Shown here piece by piece: positions 58,038 through 64,000 of a DNA stretch of 64,000 nt. This DNA comes from Rhabditoides inermis. Taxonomy: Eukaryota > Nematoda > Chromadorea > Rhabditida > Rhabditidae. The stretch's first letter is position 1, and the number at the start of each line of letters is the position of its first letter. The DNA lies in NCBI GenBank assembly GCA_963966185.1, contig CAWZYM010000214.1, forward strand, positions 341,001 through 405,000, in the 5' to 3' direction. A program made the translations under genes and the position numbers. The notes under the pieces were generated by a model. It saw only the letters and a list, made by a program, of their open reading frames with translations, made no database searches and was not told where the DNA came from.

Positions 58038-58088
<51 letters not shown>

Positions 58089-58817
58089 AGGGCAACCAAC
58101 CCGGCCGTCGCAGCAGCAGCCACCGGTCGAGCAGCAGGAAGACAGTGGCGAGGGGCAGGAGGGGCGGCAGAGAGAGCAGGTCGGCTGGACACGGAACGCC
58201 TAGGAAGGCAGGTAAACAGGTAAACAGACAGGTAAACAGGTAAACAAACAGGTAAACAGGTAAACAGACAGGTAAACAGGTAAACAAACTTGTAAACAGG
58301 TAAACAAACAGGTAAACAGGTATACAGACAGGTAAACAAACAAATCAACCGGTTCAGGTAAACAAACTTGTAAACAGGTAAACAAACAGGTAAACAACCA
58401 CTCAACCCACCCTGGCTGGCCATTGCGAGGTTGACGAGCACCCAGTGCACGGTGAGCAGGGCGGTGCGGGAGGTGCGGTGCCAGAAACAGTGCAGCGCGC
58501 CTGAAAACGGCAAGGACTCATCCTTCTCATCTCATCCTCAATCACTATCTGTGAGGCAGATCGAAAACTATCGCTTTGGTGCAGAGTATACACTCCTTTG
58601 ATATTAGACTAATTCAACGTGTCACTCTATCCATTATGAAAAAAAAAACATACAACCATACCCATTGACCATAGAGACGTGCGGAACCAGTTGACCGATT
58701 ATTACTAGCATAACAAATCATTCATACACTAATTTGCCAGATGCATAAACGTAAAAGCAACGTACCGAACAGGTTGACAGCAGCCAGCGCGCCGGCGGCC
58801 CACACGGAGCAGAGCAT
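56218..58817 (-). CDS. Multi-pass membrane protein of unknown family
   Basis: Eight exons (58766-58817, 58411-58500, 58101-58199, 57578-57678, 57253-57345, 56959-57075, 56484-56643, 56218-56315) join in phase to 269 residues. Hydrophobic segments include LCSVWAAGALAAVNLFG, LLTVHWVLVNLAMASQ, LLPLATVFLLLDRWLLL, SPVASLFFALSLLSLDTC, PLLMVVLSLLVASMALLVYW, a segment near VHAAAILTGTAVQLLLLSL, and RVAVSLTYVARSVGTLSIIF. That is about seven passes, ending in a Lys-rich tail. The topology would fit a receptor or a small transporter-like protein, but I recognise no family motif. The upstream (GGA)n run means the N-terminus could be longer in another model. Confidence 0.72.
58202..58400 (-). repeat. TGTTTACC motif array in membrane-protein intron
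   Basis: About sixteen GTAAACA motifs on the plus strand (TGTTTAC on the coding strand), for example AGGTAAACAGACAGGTAAAC, filling the intron between exons 58411-58500 and 58101-58199. Confidence 0.9.
58546..58592 (+). repeat. Dispersed ~175 bp repeat, 3' end fragment
   Basis: Only the terminal part, GGCAGATCGAAAACTATCGC and GCAGAGTATACAC, is present. Confidence 0.65.
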
Positions 58818-59107
58818 TGCGGAGGAGGAGGAGGAGGAGGAGGAGGAGGAGGAGGAGGAGCAGTGGAAGCAGCGAGGAGCAGGAGAAGGAGAAGCGGAGG
58901 AGGAGGACGGCCAATTACGGCATGCCTAGAGAGAGTGAGTGAATGCAATAACACTCGCGTATCGAATTGACGTTCTTTTACGCCAACTATGATGATTAGA
59001 GCAAGTCGATTATGGAAAAAAGGAGAGTTGTGTGAGAATAACAAGAGAGAGAAATGCGAGCGGACAAACGGAAAGGCTTTGTATGCACAATGACGGAGCG
59101 GGGTGGC

Positions 59108-59153
<46 letters not shown>

Positions 59154-60217
59154 GGAAGGGAGGGAGGGAGGGAGAGAGAGAGAGAGAGAGAGAGGAAGAG
59201 AAATGCCGTGAGTGCCCCTTTCATGAGGTGGTGATGCGCTCTAGTGAGAGAGAGAACGAGAGAAAGAGAGTGAAGGGAGTCTGAGAGAAAAAAGAAGTGA
59301 GATTCTACAAATTAGCGAGCGCAGACAGCCAAGACAGCAAAGATCTCACGGGCGGAATGCAATAGAAGATTCTCGGGGCTGAATTAATGTAATCCATGCA
59401 TATAATCCGCACGCCTCCTCGGTTCAATTGCTGGGAGAACAGGTGGAAAGGAATGGGAAAAGGGAAAAGGGAAATCGATGCGCCCACAAATGAATCATGT
59501 GCGCGAGCCAACGATCTACCCGAACAGAGATAACGATAATATGATATCACGCAAGGAGATAGCGGTTTACAAAATTCGGTTTACATTTCGGTAAATTCGG
59601 TATACAAAGCAAATCAGCTGTGGCGGGTCGCGGGAAAGGACACAGGCTAGTGAGAGCGGGAAAAGAACGCCTCTCTCTCTTGTCCCGCTCACTCTCTCTT
59701 TTTCTCTCTTTTCGTGCCAGCGGCGGAAACGAAAGAAAAGAGGGCGACGCGTTTTGAATGGGAGCGGCGAAGAGACGACTCTCTCCTCTCTCTCTCTCCC
59801 TCTCTCTCTTTCACAAAGCATCGATCGAGTGGGTTTTTCCAGAATGTGCGAGAAACGCTACACACGCAGGTTCAATTTACATAATCCAGTTACAAGAGAG
59901 AACCGAGATTTATGTATCGATAAGAAGCACAAAGGAAAAGGAGGGCGAGGGTGTGGAGGAGGGAGGGAAAATATACGAAACTCTACACGTCACTCACACA
60001 GGCTGTGGATGGTATCGATTGCACAGACGACGGCGGGGGAAATTGATATTTACACGCGCACAAAGGACAGTGCTGGAAGGGAGAGAGGGAGGGAAAGGAC
60101 TGCCGTCATTTCACATACGCTAATTCCAGTATCATCGATTCGAGACAGACGGTGAGCAATAGGGGGCAGGTGTCTAGAAATCGAAAACGGGCGTGGTTGA
60201 TCAGACTACAAACTACA
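58818..60217. other. Region between the membrane protein 5' end and the sHSP 3' end
   Basis: Holds a (GGA)n run at 58819-58860 and GA tracts at 59109-59192. No exon chain was found. A promoter for the membrane protein presumably lies at its left end, but no TATA box was identified. Confidence 0.55.
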
Positions 60218-60744
60218 CTAGTTGCTCTCTCCAAAGTCCTTGTCGAGACCCTCGAGCTTGGCGTAGTCAATGTGCGTGGGCTGGGCGTTCTGAGAGGGCG
60301 GGGCCTGAGTGGGCGGGGCTGCTGCTTGCTGGGTAGGAGCCTGCATGGGCGGCGACTGAGTGGGCGGGGCCTGGGCGGGCTGGGGCGAGGGCGCGGCGGA
60401 CGACGTGGACACGACCTTGATGGGGATGGTGCGCTCGCCGGTCATCTCCTGAAAACGTGGCGTAAGAGGTGACGTAAGATGACGTAAGATGACGTAAGAG
60501 ATGACGCACCGGCTTCCTGGGCGGAAGCGCCTGGATCTGGAGGGTGCCGTCGGGAGTGAGGGAGGAAGTGACAGCCTCGGGGCGGACGGAGCGCGGCAGA
60601 GCGAACTTGCTGCAAACAATACGGTTCACAGGGCGCTATAACTAGCACGATACCTCTGATGAAAACATTGTGGTTATAGCAGTTTTGCAAATAATTATTC
60701 AGAACATGAGATCAGGTTTTTACGTGGTCCTTCTCCATTACCCT

Positions 60745-60800
<56 letters not shown>

Positions 60801-60816
60801 TCTCTTCTCTTCTCTT

Positions 60817-60859
<43 letters not shown>

Positions 60860-60941
60860 CCCTCTCTTTCCCTCTCTTTCCCTCTCTCTCTCCCCTCTCT
60901 CCTCCCCTCTCTCCTCCCCTCTCTCCCCTTTCTTTCTCTCT

Positions 60942-60982
<41 letters not shown>

Positions 60983-62226
60983 CTCTCTCTCTCTCCCCCC
61001 CCTCTCCCCCTCTCCCCCCTCCCTCTCTCTCACCGCACGAAGCTCCTCTCGATGAGTCCCATCTCATCCTGCTTCTCAGAGTGCCGGCCCTCCACCACGA
61101 TGTACTGACCGATCACCGACACCTGCAACAACGATCGATAATCAATCGAAAATCAATCGATAGCGATACTAGATACTATTGATTGCACGGCGGTAGAAGA
61201 TTTCACAATTAACGATTAACGAAATAGGTGAATCTCGGAGATATACACGAGCGATGAAATCTATCATCCCTATTCATTGAGTAGAAGAGGAAAACTCTAA
61301 ATCAAAAATCAATAGATAAATATGCGTACCTTGAGATCCTCCGGCTTGAAGTGCGGGCAGTCGAGGACGGCATCGAACGACTCGTCGGTGGTGCGAAGAG
61401 TGCCTGCAAGCCACGCCCAATGAAGCCACGCCCATTCAAGCCCCGCCCCCCCCCCCTCCCTCTCACCGCTGGGTCCTCCGAACGAGTAGGCAGAGGAAGA
61501 GGTGGTGTTCATGCCCGGCTGGATCGCCTGCATCTGCATAGAAGGCAGCGAGGGCAGCGAGAATTGCGGCTGAAAGTGACGTCAGTGTGGTGAGAGTGAC
61601 GTCATAGAGGAGAAGGGGTGGCACTAGGACTAGAAAGAACAGTCGCTAGACTAGAGGAACACATGAACGAAAAGTTATATTTAATTAGAAGGTTCACACA
61701 TGTAGTTGACACTCTTTGTCTCACAGAGGTCATCTTCAGGTCGGCGAGTTGGTTGGCAATCTCCGGAAACAGGTTCGACATCTCCTGCTGTATCATTTCC
61801 GCCTTAAACGGAATCGAACAAGTTACTCTACTACACTAGGGTTACGGTAGCTGTACTGTACTATTGCGGTACCCACCGGAATGATGGACTGTCCGGAGAA
61901 GGGGCTGCTGACGCGCACCCGCGGCGTCTCCTCGATCGTCTGAAACGTATCGAAGTGAAACGTATCGTAAACGTATCGGGGGGAGGGGGGACGGAACGTA
62001 TACGAAACGTATACGCCGCTAGCCAGAAGTCATCATGGATTCTCATTCCTGGTTTTCTAGTATCATAACATCTAGTACTCTACTGCGTTGTACAAAGGCA
62101 TTCATATGTGAGGCATCATCGAGGTGTAGTAAATTCATTCATTCAAACTCAATCATTTGTTATTAATCATACCTTTTTCTCGTAGGTGCGGCTGTAGTTG
62201 CTGCTCGTGTTGTAGGACTGACTCAT
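60218..62226 (-). CDS. Small heat-shock protein (alpha-crystallin domain)
   Basis: ATP-independent chaperone of the HSP20 family, likely cytosolic. Eight exons (62173-62226, 61877-61939, 61725-61802, 61467-61569, 61330-61403, 61034-61122, 60510-60609, 60218-60448) join in phase to 263 residues. The alpha-crystallin domain is about 101-187: DESFDAVLDCPHFKPEDLK, VSVIGQYIVVEGRHSEKQD, RSFVRKFALPRSVRPEAVTS, LTPDGTLQIQALP. The LPRSV and the DG-L-I-A signature are intact. The conserved IPI motif follows in the last exon (RTIPIKVV), then a ~60-residue Pro/Gln/Ala-rich tail, longer than most family members. The start ATG follows TTATTTTCAG by three bases, a likely trans-splice site. Confidence 0.94.
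60748..61020. repeat. (CT)n and (CTTTTC)n microsatellite in sHSP intron
   Basis: About 270 bp of C/T repeats directly against the donor side of exon 61034-61122, with a (TCTTC)n block at about 60793-60822. Confidence 0.9.
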
Positions 62227-62557
62227 TTTCTGAAAATAAATTAATAACACGTATTCAAATACGTGAAATAACGTAGGTAACGCATCGACACATGATAAGA
62301 AAATATAAGCAAACTCAAACTGAAACGCGAAAGAGTGAAGCAGTTTATATCTACCAAGACGCCAATCAAATGACCGATCTGAATGTGAGTTACACGGATA
62401 TACCAACACACAACCCACGCAGTGAGTCAGAAAGAGATCCTACCCCAGCCGAGATACTTCAAATGTTCAGAAATCGTCGAAACAACTGATTGGAACCCTC
62501 GAGAGCTGGGGTTCATAAAATAACAGCATTGTGAGGGGGAGGGAGGAGCAGGAGCAG

Positions 62558-62609
<52 letters not shown>

Positions 62610-62994
62610 CTGGGAGAACTCTCGAGAAAAACACGCAACAGCTGATGGCTGATCCGAGTGGGTTGGCATAGCTTGGAGAGAGAGGGGAGAATCGATAGAT
62701 GATCGATGCGAGAGGGATTATGAGTTCAGGCATATGGCAAGGCGAAAGTTCAAAACGTATTTATAAATTTACGGTTTTTTATATCATTTATCATATCAAG
62801 CATTGCGCGGACGTTTTAGAAATGATGAAAACATAAGTTTGCTTCATCACGAAAACAATAAACAATAACACAGCAATTACACGGCATTTTGGAATTTTCG
62901 AGCGTGCAAGTGTGAGAGAGAGGTTAACAATTGAAATGTGTGGACAGAATTCGACGGCGGCGGCGATTAGTACGAGTGATTGTTGTCTGCTGAT

Positions 62995-63037
<43 letters not shown>

Positions 63038-63168
63038 GGGAGAGAGGTTAGTGAACAATCGCGCAAACAATTTCACAAGCCGCCGCCGCGTGTGAACCTC
63101 TGAAGAGTTGGTGGCTAGTGACTAGTGGGTGAGACAGAGAGGAGAGAGCGCGAGAGAAAGAGAGCGCA

Positions 63169-63213
<45 letters not shown>

Positions 63214-64000
63214 ATGGGAAAGAGGAAAAATAACAGGTGGCATGATAGATGCTCCAATTATGCCAATGGGTCGAAAACACACTGCTACTGCTTGGAGTGA
63301 AAACGTTTGAGCCAGACCCCACCGAAACTGAGAAGGAGACCAGATTTTCTAGGCTCTATGACCACTGCTTCTCCAAACCAAATAAAGTGTTCATGTGGCA
63401 AAACAGACGTTTTTCTACGATCGATCCATTCAAAAGAAACTGTGCTATATGAACCCGGTAAATGGTTACCTCCAATGCATCGTTGTGTAACACAGGATGT
63501 ATTCCAGACAGCGGAGTGCTTGCCAGTCAAAAAAGGAAACATCAAAATCGAGCAAAACAGCAAAACATAGAAACACAGCAAAGGTAACACAAAGAGCAGC
63601 AAAACATATCGAATGGTCAAGTGTGTGTTGATGGCACTCTTACTTTGAGCGTCGGTTTGGTCCCTGAGATCCAGTGCACATCAACGCCGGACCAATCGGT
63701 CGAATCTCCCACCTGACCACTGATCTACCCACCATCTAGACAACAAGTGAAATGAGCCGGGTTTACTACCGAGTTGTAAACAGTTGTTGTGCCTAAAATG
63801 TGTGAAATGGTCGAGTGTTGCCGGCTGGATCTCTATGGTTGTTGTCTTCACTCAAGGGAGAGAGACCGAGGTAGTAGAGTGGCCAGACGAATTCCTAGGT
63901 TCGACCGCGAGTGAGCCAGCGGCTCCGGACCAATACACCCTGCGACACAAGAACGACTGATCTACCAAGCACAGATGGCACGCGTGATTTGTGACGGGTC
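62227..64000. other. Right-end region without a convincing gene
   Basis: Holds GA tracts (62560-62606, 63000-63031, 63175-63212) and sHSP upstream sequence. Two plus-strand open frames are worth knowing but unsupported: 62292-62489, ending TPAEILQMFRNRRNN, and 63307-63570, with KCSCGKTDVFL and YEPGKWLPPMHRC, which could be an exon or a mobile-element remnant. Confidence 0.5.
62230..62239 (-). promoter_or_regulatory. Candidate trans-splice acceptor, sHSP
   Basis: TTATTTTCAG on the coding strand, three bases before the ATG, with no upstream exon evident. Confidence 0.6.

Noticed and set aside
58201..58400. CRISPR-like repeated units
   Set aside because: Units are contiguous 8-12 bp minisatellite repeats without spacers, in a eukaryotic intron.
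63870..63915. tRNA- or SINE-like box A/box B (TAGTAGAGTGGCC and GGTTCGACC)
   Set aside because: The two boxes are only about 15 bases apart, too close for a tRNA or tRNA-derived promoter, and no cloverleaf forms.

Overview
This window is animal nuclear DNA, most likely from a free-living or parasitic nematode. It holds intron-rich protein genes with GC-rich exons, and introns packed with (GA)n/(CT)n microsatellites. At least five start codons are preceded by an unpaired TTTCAG-type acceptor, as expected for spliced-leader trans-splicing. It also encodes an allatostatin-C-like neuropeptide of nematode type. I built gene models by hand from splice sites and reading phase. Every complete model closes to a multiple of three except RBM39, which is exactly one base short at a C run. 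No bacterial operon, rRNA, tRNA or CRISPR array is present.

Layout. 1-2440 (-): 5' part of an ABHD14-like alpha/beta hydrolase, running off the left edge. 5893-11186 (-): 25-exon two-pore potassium channel with a very long charged C-tail. 11845-13448 (-): ZCCHC24-like zinc-knuckle protein. 15100-16655 (-) and 17842-19439 (+): divergent pair of related secreted Gly/Tyr/Gln-rich CxxCC proteins sharing a 1.2 kb promoter region. 19699-24981 (-): splicing factor RBM39. 25599-26860 (+): allatostatin-C/somatostatin-like neuropeptide precursor. 28182-48234 (-): a 41-exon, 1765-residue protein whose N-terminal fold resembles the TASOR/DUF3715 pseudo-PARP domain. Two unrelated genes on the opposite strand, 30162-31019 (+) and 35440-37238 (+), sit wholly inside its introns. 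50352-55904 (+): dynactin pointed-end subunit ACTR10/Arp11. 56218-58817 (-): small multi-pass membrane protein. 60218-62226 (-): small heat-shock protein. 62227-64000: no convincing gene.

Mobile and repeat content. Three long inverted-repeat (foldback/MITE) elements lie at 647-1137, 44971-45447 and 54119-55504. There is a short retroposon-like family ending in GGATAAATGATTGATTGA, a ~175 bp dispersed repeat, and two arrays of forkhead-like TGTTTAC motifs.

The most unusual signal is recurrent duplication of exon edges. In at least eleven introns, a short copy of the neighbouring exon end together with its splice site is repeated inside the intron, sometimes many times. Examples are six copies of a 5' splice site in the potassium channel, in-frame 21-bp tandem 3' splice sites in a secreted protein, and four copies of an acceptor region in the TASOR-like gene. 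This looks like intron growth by tandem duplication across splice junctions, and it leaves decoy or alternative splice sites.
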